Shown here one piece after another: positions 27,960 through 36,120 of a stretch of DNA of 64,000 nt. The stretch is from Bacillota bacterium. Its GTDB lineage: Bacteria; Bacillota; Clostridia; Tissierellales; Peptoniphilaceae. The stretch is taken from contig JAQYDN010000002.1 of NCBI GenBank assembly GCA_028724185.1, positions 114,190-178,189 on the forward strand. The letters are read 5' to 3'. A program made the translations under genes and the position numbers. Every line of letters begins with the position of its first letter. Position 1 is the stretch's first letter. The notes beneath the pieces are model-generated. The model did not search any database. It saw nothing but the letters and a program-made list of their open reading frames with translations, and was not told where the DNA came from.

Positions 27960-27986
27960 AAAAAAACCGAAGCGCGACGCTTCGGA
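27960..27986 (-). terminator. FMN-riboswitch-controlled terminator
   Basis: On the minus strand CCGAAGCG-TCG-CGCTTCGG followed by seven T. It sits between the aptamer and ribD, directly before the ribD ribosome binding site. A second hairpin (AGACAAC...GTTGTCT, 28001-28019) lies between aptamer and terminator and may take part in the switch. Confidence 0.88.
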
Positions 27987-28022
27987 GATCCATTCAAAGA
28001 AGACAACTTTTCGTTGTCTGAC

Positions 28023-28133
28023 ATTCTTCTCTCATCCGGACTATACCGTCGGTATCGGAATTGCACCGATTCAATCATACGACTTGTGGACTTTACCACC
28101 GGTGAGGAATTGCACCTCGCCCCGAAGAACCTT
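28023..28133 (-). ncRNA. FMN riboswitch (RFN element)
   Basis: Read on the minus strand: TTCTTCGGGGCGAGGTGCAA, then ATTCCTCACCGGTGGT, AGTCCACAAG, GGTGCAATTCCGATACCGAC, GGTATAGTCCGGATGAGAGA, AGAAT. These are the conserved blocks of the FMN aptamer in the right order. Binding of FMN should favour the downstream terminator and shut off ribD-ribE-ribBA-ribH. Confidence 0.96.
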
Positions 28134-28349
28134 ATTTAATTTAATTATAGGAAATGTTTTCCTGTGATTATGATAGCACGATAACATGCACTTGTAAAGT
28201 CTCTTTTCTCGCTTGGGCGACGGCGCGCGTCTCCCGCCCCGAGATATAGGCGGCGGATGCATCTTTTTCTCTTTTTATTTATAATTTCTTGTAATACATG
28301 GCGGTCTTATGCGTATTAACTGGTGAAAGACACACAAGGAGGTGATTAT
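28134..28349. other. Divergent promoter region between the rib operon and the sigma-factor gene
   Basis: This AT-rich stretch next to the riboswitch should hold the rib promoter. On the sigma-factor side, TTATAAT near 28274-28282 and a TTGTAA/TATTAA pair are possible core elements, but spacing is poor. No open frame is convincing. Confidence 0.35.
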
Positions 28350-28898
28350 ATGGACCTGACCGAACAAACCCGAAGTACCCCGATTGCCGCGGAAGCCCTC
28401 GCATTCGAGACCGTTTACGAACAATACTTTACACGCGTCTTTAAATTCGTCTCCTATCGGCTCTCCGATCGGGACGCGGCGCAGGACGTCACGTCGGACA
28501 TCTTTCAAAAAGTATACCTGAACCTTGCCTCTTACGACGAGGATCTCGGCTCCTTCGACGTTTGGATCTTCACCATCGCGCGAAATACGCTGAACGATTA
28601 CTATCGAAGGCGCTCCAAAAGACGTTGGATCCCGCTCTTTAAATTAAACGATTCGCTCCCATCCTCGGAAGATGTGGGCGAACACATCGAACGGGAAGAG
28701 GAGCGGGCGCACCTGCACTCCCTCGTCCAACAATTAAAACCGCGCGATCGGATGATTTTAAGCTACAAATTCGGCGCCGAACTGTCGAATGGAGCCATCG
28801 CCGAACTGATGGACTTGGAACCGGGCCACGTCGCCGTCATCGTCCATCGCTTACTGAAACAGCTGAAAAAAGATATGGAGGATTACTATGAAACGTAA
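28350..28898 (+). CDS. RNA polymerase sigma factor, sigma-70 family (ECF-like)
   Basis: This encodes 182 residues. Region 2 (YEQYFTRVFKFVSYRLSDRDAAQDVTSDIF through WIFTIARNTLNDYYRR, quoted in parts) spans about residues 25-85. Region 4 with a helix-turn-helix (LSNGAIAELMDLEPGHVAVIVHR in parts) spans 120-175. Region 3 is absent, as in ECF factors. It overlaps the following gene by 11 bases, whose product looks like its membrane anti-sigma partner. The ATG at 28350 is preceded by AAGGAGGTGATTAT, an almost perfect Shine-Dalgarno match. Confidence 0.9.
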   Translation: MDLTEQTRSTPIAAEALAFETVYEQYFTRVFKFVSYRLSDRDAAQDVTSDIFQKVYLNLASYDEDLGSFDVWIFTIARNTLNDYYRRRSKRRWIPLFKLNDSLPSSEDVGEHIEREEERAHLHSLVQQLKPRDRMILSYKFGAELSNGAIAELMDLEPGHVAVIVHRLLKQLKKDMEDYYET

Positions 28899-29748
28899 CG
28901 ATCCCTCTTCCGTCGACAGCTATTCGGAAGAACAACTCATCAAAGATTTAAAAAACCTGCACGCGCCTACCCGCGTCGATAAACAGGAGGTCTCAAAGCG
29001 TATGAAACAAAAGAAAAAGCAATCCTTTAAAAAGCCCGCCATCGCGAGCGTCGCGGCGCTGCTCATCCTCACCTTGCCCTTTACGAGCTTCGGCGAAGGC
29101 ATCTACGATACCATTCGTCAAGTCGTTACCCCGTCGAAAAGCATCGTCGTCAACGAGGAAAAGTCGAATGTCGATACGAATACATTGGCCTTCCCCGAGG
29201 AATTAAAGGGCAAGCTCTTCGACAAAAACGGCAACGAAATGAAGAGCGTCAAGCAATTAGAAAAAATGGAGGCCGTCTACAACGCCGACGGACAAGAGAT
29301 CGACAGCATCAGCTATGACGAAAACGGCGGCGTTCACCTTCAACTCAAAAAAGATCGCGGCGAGGACGACTACGCCGTGCACGCCCCCGTCGAAAAACTC
29401 GCCTCGCGACTTACCTTTACCCCGCTCGTGCTGAGCGAACCCTACGCCTACCAATGTAGTTATCTGTTTACCGACGAGCCCACGACCGATACCGCCGCCT
29501 TCCTCTATACGACCGAAGACGGAAGAGAAATCTACATCGACGAACGCGTCGCGACGCGCGAAAACGCGTACGAGACCGGGAGCGATGAAAAAATCGAAGA
29601 AATCAATCGAGACGGCGTCAAGCTCATCGTCCAGGGCTCGTCCCTCTACTTCGAGCGCGACGACCTCTTGGTCAGCCTCAACGCAAAAGGTGCGGATAAA
29701 GACGAACTCCTCGCCATGTACGATCATTTAGCACCGCTTCAACAATAG
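28888..29748 (+). CDS. Membrane-anchored anti-sigma-like protein
   Basis: This encodes 286 residues. The first 45 are charged (RMKQKKKQSFKK before the membrane), one transmembrane helix covers about 51-68, and the extracytoplasmic part is about 215 residues, with a C-terminal section that resembles the DUF4367 domain found in sigma-regulator partners. No zinc-binding HxxxCxxC motif is present, so it is not a ZAS-type anti-sigma. The role is inferred from the overlap with the sigma gene, the topology and the cytoplasmic N-terminus that could hold the sigma factor. The signal sensed is unknown. Confidence 0.7.
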   Translation: MKRNDPSSVDSYSEEQLIKDLKNLHAPTRVDKQEVSKRMKQKKKQSFKKPAIASVAALLILTLPFTSFGEGIYDTIRQVVTPSKSIVVNEEKSNVDTNTLAFPEELKGKLFDKNGNEMKSVKQLEKMEAVYNADGQEIDSISYDENGGVHLQLKKDRGEDDYAVHAPVEKLASRLTFTPLVLSEPYAYQCSYLFTDEPTTDTAAFLYTTEDGREIYIDERVATRENAYETGSDEKIEEINRDGVKLIVQGSSLYFERDDLLVSLNAKGADKDELLAMYDHLAPLQQ

Positions 29749-29763
29749 AACATATCATGCTAT

Positions 29764-29807
29764 AAAAAAATCCATGGAGGACGCCTGCTATCCTCCATGG
29801 ATTTTTC
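29764..29807. terminator. Bidirectional terminator after the anti-sigma gene
   Basis: AAAAAAATCCATGGAGGA pairs with TCCTCCATGGATTTTT around a 9-base loop; it also faces the convergent TraX gene. Confidence 0.92.
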
Positions 29808-29838
29808 TTTGCTTTGTTGAGATATCCGACATAAACCG

Positions 29839-30588
29839 TCATGCGATCGCGATACGTATCAGCCCCAAGATCAATAAGTGCGCGGGGTAAAACGCGTAGA
29901 AGAACCACTTTGAAAAAGTCCTCCATTTATCGGCCCGCTTGCCGTTATATAAGTACAAAATACATAGCGCCGCAAGCCCCGTTCCGGCCATACCCAAGAG
30001 GGTAAATGCGATATTTTGACTCGCCGGAAAATGACTCCTCCCTCCGAGAAAATTCATGGCACCGAATAAGAGCGTCGCGACGAGAAAGGCTATTTTTGTC
30101 TTTCTCTCGGAATGTCTCGCCCATATAAACAAAAGCGTATAGACCGGCGCCAAAATAGCCCAGGAACACAACGTACTTAATAAAATCGCTCCGATCGCGG
30201 CAACGACTTTTACAAAATTATTTTGACACACGTCAAAAACCCATATGAGACCGAAACACAGAGCGAGCGTAAACATCATATTTAAGTTATACGGTTCGAT
30301 GATGCCCTCTTCCGCAAAAGCCATGCAATACGGTATCTGCGAGATGATGCCGAAGATCAAGAGTCGCAATATGTATTTTTTTCGTGAACGCGTATAGTCG
30401 TAACCCTCGACGAGAAAATAAATCATCGCAATCGCCGTAAAATACCCGACGGCTAAAAACAGTTCGCAAAGCCACGTCCCCGTTTCTAAAAAGATATTTG
30501 CGATGTGATTGAGTAACATCGTAAACATCGCTATATACTTAATGGCATCCCGGTTTAAGGGCCTCTCCTCCACATTTGCTTCGATCAT
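29839..30588 (-). CDS. TraX-family integral membrane protein
   Basis: This encodes 249 residues with about eight membrane segments. The N-terminal LNRDAIKYIAMFTMLLNHIAN and the YFLVEGYDYTRSRKKYILRL segment are typical of TraX, the F-pilin acetyltransferase-like family. Chromosomal TraX homologues in Bacillota stand alone and have unknown substrates; acyl transfer is an inference from the family. The start follows AGAAGGGGTGAAAGC. Confidence 0.82.
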   Translation of the reverse strand: MIEANVEERPLNRDAIKYIAMFTMLLNHIANIFLETGTWLCELFLAVGYFTAIAMIYFLVEGYDYTRSRKKYILRLLIFGIISQIPYCMAFAEEGIIEPYNLNMMFTLALCFGLIWVFDVCQNNFVKVVAAIGAILLSTLCSWAILAPVYTLLFIWARHSERKTKIAFLVATLLFGAMNFLGGRSHFPASQNIAFTLLGMAGTGLAALCILYLYNGKRADKWRTFSKWFFYAFYPAHLLILGLIRIAIA

Positions 30589-30673
30589 GCTTTCACCCCT
30601 TCTATGTACGCTCCGGCATATATCGCCTTCACTACCCGCGACTATCGTACCGCACTATGTGCTTCCTTTTTCA

Positions 30674-30702
30674 ATCATAGGCTATGCGATATCTCTTGTC
30701 AC
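30674..30702 (-). promoter_or_regulatory. Promoter of the TraX-like gene
   Basis: GTGACA (30702-30697), 17-base spacer, TATGAT (30679-30674) on the minus strand. A small dyad CATAG-G-CTATG (30677-30687) overlaps the -10. Confidence 0.6.
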
Positions 30703-30789
30703 CGCCGATACACAAAACTTAGTCTCAACGACGACGTTCTTTTACATTCTTCGCCTTACCTACGACTTCGCTTGTCTATACGTCCAAAC

Positions 30790-30825
30790 AAAAAAGTCCT
30801 CCGGGGACACCCCCGATGGACTTTT
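30790..30825 (-). terminator. Terminator downstream of the 222-residue membrane protein
   Basis: AAAAAGTCC-tc-CGGGG-ACAC-CCCCG-at-GGACTTTT; a stem with one symmetric internal loop. It lies between this gene's 3-prime end and the TraX promoter. Confidence 0.78.
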
Positions 30826-30871
30826 GCGATGCGCATATGTGATACAGACCTTTCGATTGTCGACGACCGCC

Positions 30872-31540
30872 TTATGTCGCCTTAAGTCCCCTCCGCGGAG
30901 GACCGATGATATGATCCGCCAACAAGATTTGAGACGGCAGGTAAAAGAGCCAAATCAACTTTCTCGAAATCGTCGCTATGAGACCGGGACTCAGCACATT
31001 GGCCACGCCCACGCAGATATCGCAACCCCAAAAGAGGCAATACGCTAAAGCGAGTTCTCTATTCCCGGAGCGAAACGCCTCCCACGTATTGAGGAAAAGA
31101 AACAGGCCATACGCGGCGGCGAGCGCCGTTTGCCAAGAGACGTACCGACTCAATAAGAACATAAGGCCGACTCCCGAAATCCCCGCGAAGTAGAGCGCCC
31201 GGTCGTCCTCTCCTCTCTTCCGCTCGACGTATCGAAAGAAGTGCACGACGTTAAAGAAAAAAATCCCCCACTCGTAGCAATCGGTGAAGAGCAGCAAGTA
31301 GTCCGTGAGAATCGTCAAGCCGGCCGCCGCCTTCCACCATCCTCTCTCCGTTTCTCCCCAAAGACACTGCGCGAGAAATAAGAGGACGATCGACATAAAC
31401 TTCAATCCCGACGAAAAGGTCGCATAGCGGAGATAGAAGATATCCAAAAACAGAAAGACCGGCAACAAGAGCGCCAGAAAAAAACAGAGCCTCCGCCAAT
31501 ATTTATTGTTGTGAAAAGAAAATGAATCCTTCCTCATCAT
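30872..31540 (-). CDS. Multi-pass membrane protein of unknown function
   Basis: This encodes 222 residues with seven or eight hydrophobic segments. Topology and some features (YLLLFTDCYEWGIFFFNVVHF, then ALAYCLFWGCDICVGVAN) recall the YhhN/TMEM86 lysoplasmalogenase-like fold, but I cannot confirm the catalytic residues, so this is only a suggestion. It stands alone, with a terminator behind it. The start has an AAGAAGG site; the second Met is one residue later. Confidence 0.65.
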   Translation of the reverse strand: MMRKDSFSFHNNKYWRRLCFFLALLLPVFLFLDIFYLRYATFSSGLKFMSIVLLFLAQCLWGETERGWWKAAAGLTILTDYLLLFTDCYEWGIFFFNVVHFFRYVERKRGEDDRALYFAGISGVGLMFLLSRYVSWQTALAAAYGLFLFLNTWEAFRSGNRELALAYCLFWGCDICVGVANVLSPGLIATISRKLIWLFYLPSQILLADHIIGPPRRGLKAT

Positions 31541-31671
31541 GCCTTCTTTCCGATGGACCGGCTGTCTTCTTTCACGTCCGACTCGTTTTCGTCTCCTTTA
31601 TCCGATGCCGGACGCTGCGCCCGAGAAGGAGCAACCCGTCCGCTGCCACACCGCTTTCTCCACTCACTCGC

Positions 31672-31805
31672 CTAATCCGCCGACGAGTCTTTCTTTAAAT
31701 CCTTCCGCATGTAAATCACATCGGAAAAGGGATTGTCGTAATAAGGCGGACATTCTTTAAAACCGAACCGTCTATATAAATCAATCGCCGTCGATTCTGT
31801 CTTTT
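31672..31805 (-). pseudogene. Remnant of a GNAT acetyltransferase C-terminus
   Basis: On the minus strand a short frame reads STAIDLYRRFGFKECPPYYD, then NPFSDVIYMRKDL, ending at TAG (31672). This is the typical last strand and helix of a GNAT N-acetyltransferase (AxxLYxxxGFxxxPPYYxNP). A stop lies about 10 codons before the motif and no upstream GNAT sequence is found in any frame, so only about 42 codons remain. The rest of 31541-31880 shows nothing recognisable. Confidence 0.7.
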
Positions 31806-31879
31806 GTTGTGAAATAAGCTTTTATATGCTCTTTATCCCATGCACACAAAAAAAGCAGGGCTTCCTCTATTTTTTCATT

Positions 31880-34867
31880 TTATACGTCAGCTCTCAAGCT
31901 CTTATATATTTCTCCCATAAATATCCCAAGCACTTCTTTTTGTACATCGGGATTGTCGAGCAGATAACTGAAGAAGCCTTGATTTTGGTCGAGCCCCTCG
32001 ATTAAGGCATCTTCGACATTGGAGAAATAGGAGAATTTAAAGTCATCTTCCGTATTATTTTTGGCCGCCGTCTTCAGCGCTTCGGATTTTAACATTAAAT
32101 CTCTTACTTGCATGGCGGCTTTAGTCGCCACATCGACATCGTAATTAGCGCCGGTTTTGGCATTGATCGCCGCGATAATTTCCGAAAGTCTTTCTTTTTT
32201 ATCCGGGGGCACTTCAATGGGCCCTGCGACGGGGAGTTTTACGACGGGCTTGGATTTCTTTTTCTCGTTGATATGGGTCTCGCCCTTGTTTTGTGAAAAA
32301 TTGCTCGCCTTCACTTTCCCCTTTAAATCAAAGCCGTGGCCGCTTTTATCGATCCCGATCATATCCAAAAAATAACAGATATAGATATAAAACTTATGAA
32401 CATAGGTATCTTTATAACTCGATACTTGGATTAAATATTCATAAAATCGCTTAAAGCCTTTTAACTCGCTGATAAATTCCCTTTGCTCCTCTTCCTTGAA
32501 TTCCTTGAGTCTGCGTCTCGAATTCTTTAAGGCCATGAGCAAGGTCTTTTGATCCGTGGTACTGATATTGCCCTTTCGCTTTTTAAAGATCAGCGCATTG
32601 GCCAAGTCGACATCGGTGGGATAGATGATATTGTAGCCTTCGATATCGGTTAAAATCTCTTTGATTTTTTCGGGCGTTAAATCGCCGGCTAAAAGGGTCG
32701 TCGTATAATAAGGGGCGAAGGCGCCTTGAATATCCTTGTAATCGTTGGCGAAATCGAGCACAAATACTTTCTTTTCAAAAGGCGGGCATACCCGATTGAG
32801 CCGCGATAAGGTTTGGACCGCATTCACGCCCCTCAGCTTTTTAAGGACATACATGGCGGAGAGCTTCTTTTGATCGAATCCCGTTTGATATTTATTGGCT
32901 ACGATCATCACATTGTAATCATCCGAATCAAAAGCGTCCGGGACACTTTCCTCGCTCATTCGGTTCATACCGACTTCCGTATAGATCGTATCGTCCTCAT
33001 CCAGTTTCACCTTGCCGGAGAATGCCACCAAGGCATGAATGTCGTCGTAGCCCTGCTTCTTTGCATAGGCCTCAAAGGCTTGAGTATACTTCACCGCGGC
33101 TTGTCTCGACGGCGTGACGACCATGGCCTTCGCCCCGCCGCCTAAACCGTCCATTACGTGGTTTCTGAAGTGCTCAATGATAATTTGTACCCTCTGGCTG
33201 ATATTCGTTTCATGCAATTCGACAAAACGGGCGATTTGCCTTTTCGCCTCCGCCGTTTCGAGCTCCGGATCATTCTCGATGGTTTTGTTGATTTCATACA
33301 TGGTTTTATACGTCGTGTAATTTTGGAGCACATCGAGGATAAAGCCTTCTTCGATCGCCTGCTTCATCGAATATAAATGGAAGGCTTCATAATTTCCGTT
33401 CTTATTCACCCTGCCGAACATCCTCAAGGTCGTCGCCTTCGGGGTCGCGGTAAAGGCGAACATCGACACATTTTCTTGTTTCCCCGATTTTTTAATTTGA
33501 TCCAAAATCAGATCATCTTCATCGTCAAATTCACTATCATCGGAACCCAACGATTGGGCCACCGCCATCATATTTTTACCCGAGGTGGAAGAATGGGCTT
33601 CGTCGATGATCACGGCGAAATTCTTGTCCTTTAAGCCCTTTAACTCGTCCACGATATAGGGGAACTTTTGAATCGTCGTCGCCACTATTTTTGTATTGCC
33701 CTCGAGGGCCGTTTGTAAATCGTGGGAAGAACAGGTGTCGTCCATCGTCCTGATGAGGCCCGCCTGGTGATCCAGGCTCAAAACCGCCCTTTGTAATTGC
33801 CGGTCCACCACCACCCGATCCGTCACGATGATGATCGTATCGTAAATAATCTCGTTGTCCGCATCGTGAAGCGAGACCAGCCGATGCGCGAGCCACGCGA
33901 TGGAATTGGTCTTGCCGGATCCCGCGGAATGTTGGATTAAATAATTTTGGCTCGTTTTATTGATCACTACATCGGCTAAAAGCTTGCGAATCAGATCCAG
34001 TTGATGGAATCTCGGAAAAATGAGCGTCTCCTTTACCTTCACCTTTCCGCTGATGGGATCCTCTTCTTCTTTTTGTTCCACAAAAATAAATTTAGAGATC
34101 AACTCCAAGATCGAATCCTTGGTCAACACTTCTTCCCACATATAGGACACGGACAGCTTATCGCTTACTTCGGGATTGCCGGCGCGGGTATAAATGCCTT
34201 CCCCCTTGCCCTTGTTAAAAGGTAAAAAGAAAGTAGATTCGCCGTCGAGTTTCGTCGTCATCATGACTTCACTGGTATCCATGGCGAAATTTACAAAGCA
34301 GCCCGCCTTCCATAAAAACAACCGGGACTTCGGATCCCGCTCCGTTCGGTACTGGCGGATGGCATCGTGATACGTTTGGCCGGAAAACTCGCTTTTCAAT
34401 TCAAAAGACATGATCGCGAGGCCGTTTAAGAAGAGCACCAAATCCACCCGTTCCTTATCGTTAGCCCACACTTCCTCCATTACCGAAAAGATATTGCCCT
34501 TGTATTTTTCTACCAAATCCTCGTTAAAATCTGTGGCCGGCTTGGTATACATCAGATCGAGCTTTTTATTGGCGATCTCGATCCCCTTTTTAAAGACATT
34601 TAAGAGGGAGCCGCCCTTTTTGGTGATTTCATTATTAAGGAAATTCACCAACGTCTCTTTGGTATCCTCTTGATAGACGGCTTCCAATGCTTCCATAGTC
34701 TCTTTTTGAGTGGCGTAAAGGAAATCAAAAAGAAGATCCGTATCCATGGCATAAGCCTTATCAAAATAGTTGCTCTTCCTTTTAATAAAGCCGTTTTCTT
34801 CCACCAAATGGCGGATAAATGTCTGTTGAAATTCATTCTTTTCACCGAAAATAGAAAACTTAGGCAT
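31880..34867 (-). CDS. hsdR: Type I restriction enzyme, R subunit (HsdR)
   Basis: This encodes 995 residues. The N-terminal nuclease domain has the PD-(D/E)xK-like DLVLFLNG near residue 142 followed by FELKSE near 155. The SF2 motor follows: Walker A HSAGSGKTN (313-321), DEAHSS (motif II), FTATP (motif III) and later motifs such as QTLSRLNR. The C-terminal helical part binds the methylase core. The protein translocates and cuts unmethylated DNA. The ATG at 34867 follows AAGGAGGTTTCTG and overlaps the hsdS stop by 8 bases. It is of full length. Confidence 0.95.
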   Translation of the reverse strand: MPKFSIFGEKNEFQQTFIRHLVEENGFIKRKSNYFDKAYAMDTDLLFDFLYATQKETMEALEAVYQEDTKETLVNFLNNEITKKGGSLLNVFKKGIEIANKKLDLMYTKPATDFNEDLVEKYKGNIFSVMEEVWANDKERVDLVLFLNGLAIMSFELKSEFSGQTYHDAIRQYRTERDPKSRLFLWKAGCFVNFAMDTSEVMMTTKLDGESTFFLPFNKGKGEGIYTRAGNPEVSDKLSVSYMWEEVLTKDSILELISKFIFVEQKEEEDPISGKVKVKETLIFPRFHQLDLIRKLLADVVINKTSQNYLIQHSAGSGKTNSIAWLAHRLVSLHDADNEIIYDTIIIVTDRVVVDRQLQRAVLSLDHQAGLIRTMDDTCSSHDLQTALEGNTKIVATTIQKFPYIVDELKGLKDKNFAVIIDEAHSSTSGKNMMAVAQSLGSDDSEFDDEDDLILDQIKKSGKQENVSMFAFTATPKATTLRMFGRVNKNGNYEAFHLYSMKQAIEEGFILDVLQNYTTYKTMYEINKTIENDPELETAEAKRQIARFVELHETNISQRVQIIIEHFRNHVMDGLGGGAKAMVVTPSRQAAVKYTQAFEAYAKKQGYDDIHALVAFSGKVKLDEDDTIYTEVGMNRMSEESVPDAFDSDDYNVMIVANKYQTGFDQKKLSAMYVLKKLRGVNAVQTLSRLNRVCPPFEKKVFVLDFANDYKDIQGAFAPYYTTTLLAGDLTPEKIKEILTDIEGYNIIYPTDVDLANALIFKKRKGNISTTDQKTLLMALKNSRRRLKEFKEEEQREFISELKGFKRFYEYLIQVSSYKDTYVHKFYIYICYFLDMIGIDKSGHGFDLKGKVKASNFSQNKGETHINEKKKSKPVVKLPVAGPIEVPPDKKERLSEIIAAINAKTGANYDVDVATKAAMQVRDLMLKSEALKTAAKNNTEDDFKFSYFSNVEDALIEGLDQNQGFFSYLLDNPDVQKEVLGIFMGEIYKSLRADV

Positions 34868-36119
34868 CAGAAACCTCCTTTTTGCCCGTAACATATTCGT
34901 AGATCAGGGATTTTTTATAGTTTTCCAGGATGGAGAGTTGTTTTTGCTTCAATCCCATTGATTTCTCTATTGTCTCATCAATTTTATCCAAATAGTCTAT
35001 TATTCCTTTCAATTCTCGTTCATTAGGTAAAGCAATATACATATTAGCAAGCATATCTATTTGAAGATGTGTTTGATTGGTTGCTCCTTTTGCAAAAATA
35101 CCATTTAATAAATCGTATTTTGTACTCAAAAAATAATAGACTAGTTTAGACTGTTCTGGATTACTTATCCTAATAAAGGCAACATCTGCTGAAGCTAAGT
35201 ATTCTTCATCTTCTTGGAAGTAATATGTTTTACCTAACACTCCACCTCCAGTGGTGGCAAGGAGGATATCATTCTTATATAATAATCCCTCACTTTTAAT
35301 ACTATCATTACAATATTTTAAGTCATAATCAAAATATCCTTTGCTAAAAGTTGCCTGGTTAACTACCGGAGTGAGTTTTTCCTCGACATAATTAGGACTT
35401 ATTCCTTTAGTTATCGTGTCAGCAACATTTTTTAATTTAATAATTTCCCAATGTTTAGGAATTTCCCCAATCCACTCTATGCCGGAATCTTTCATCTCTA
35501 CATTTTTATCCAAGCCCTTGGTTACCGCTTCTGTAATTAAGGATTTCTTATAGTCTTCAAGGGTTTGGATTTCTTGAGTGAGGTTATTATTTACCTTATC
35601 AATTATATTAACGTTTCTATCTATATAATCGGATATTTTTTCTTGCTCCTTGAAAGGGGGCATAGGGATTGTTATTTTCTTCATTTCATCCCAGGTGGTT
35701 GTCCATAAATCATCAACTATCCCATTACCCCATTTATAAAATTCATCAGCAAAAAGCGAAGTATTGAATAGCCAGTCATAATAGTTTGGGTGCATGTTTT
35801 TCGTGGGCTCCAAAACGGTATTTATTAATGACACAGATCCTTCATAATTAGAAATACCGCAAGATCCTCTTCTATCCGACCTACTATTAATAACAAAATC
35901 ACCTTTTTTTACTAATTTTCTGTTAGCAGTGTCGTTAGTTTTGGCAACATGTTCTAGTTGCGGAACAACGCCTTGCTTTGTTACTGATAGTGGCGGATAT
36001 TGAACATCATCCACTTTTGTTCTTCTTAGTTTATATACATTACTAATCTTACTTACTTCCCAATCCTCAGGTATTTCTCCGATCCACTCGATCCCGGAAT
36101 CTTTCATCTTCCTCGCCAT
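34860..36119 (-). CDS. hsdS: Type I restriction enzyme, specificity subunit (HsdS)
   Basis: This 419-residue protein has two target-recognition domains separated by helical spacers. Each half begins with almost the same segment, MKDSGIEWIGEIPEDWEV near residue 5 and MKDSGIEWIGEIPKHWEI near 210. Each half ends with a related spacer helix, LEDYKKSLITEAVTKGL and LENYKKSLIYEYVTGK. The two TRDs differ, so the recognition sequence should be bipartite and asymmetric. The gene is markedly AT-rich compared with hsdM and hsdR, common for exchangeable specificity subunits. It starts 1 base after the hsdM stop, with GGGGAGGATTGAG. Confidence 0.94.
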   Translation of the reverse strand: MARKMKDSGIEWIGEIPEDWEVSKISNVYKLRRTKVDDVQYPPLSVTKQGVVPQLEHVAKTNDTANRKLVKKGDFVINSRSDRRGSCGISNYEGSVSLINTVLEPTKNMHPNYYDWLFNTSLFADEFYKWGNGIVDDLWTTTWDEMKKITIPMPPFKEQEKISDYIDRNVNIIDKVNNNLTQEIQTLEDYKKSLITEAVTKGLDKNVEMKDSGIEWIGEIPKHWEIIKLKNVADTITKGISPNYVEEKLTPVVNQATFSKGYFDYDLKYCNDSIKSEGLLYKNDILLATTGGGVLGKTYYFQEDEEYLASADVAFIRISNPEQSKLVYYFLSTKYDLLNGIFAKGATNQTHLQIDMLANMYIALPNERELKGIIDYLDKIDETIEKSMGLKQKQLSILENYKKSLIYEYVTGKKEVSDA

Positions 36120-36120
36120 C

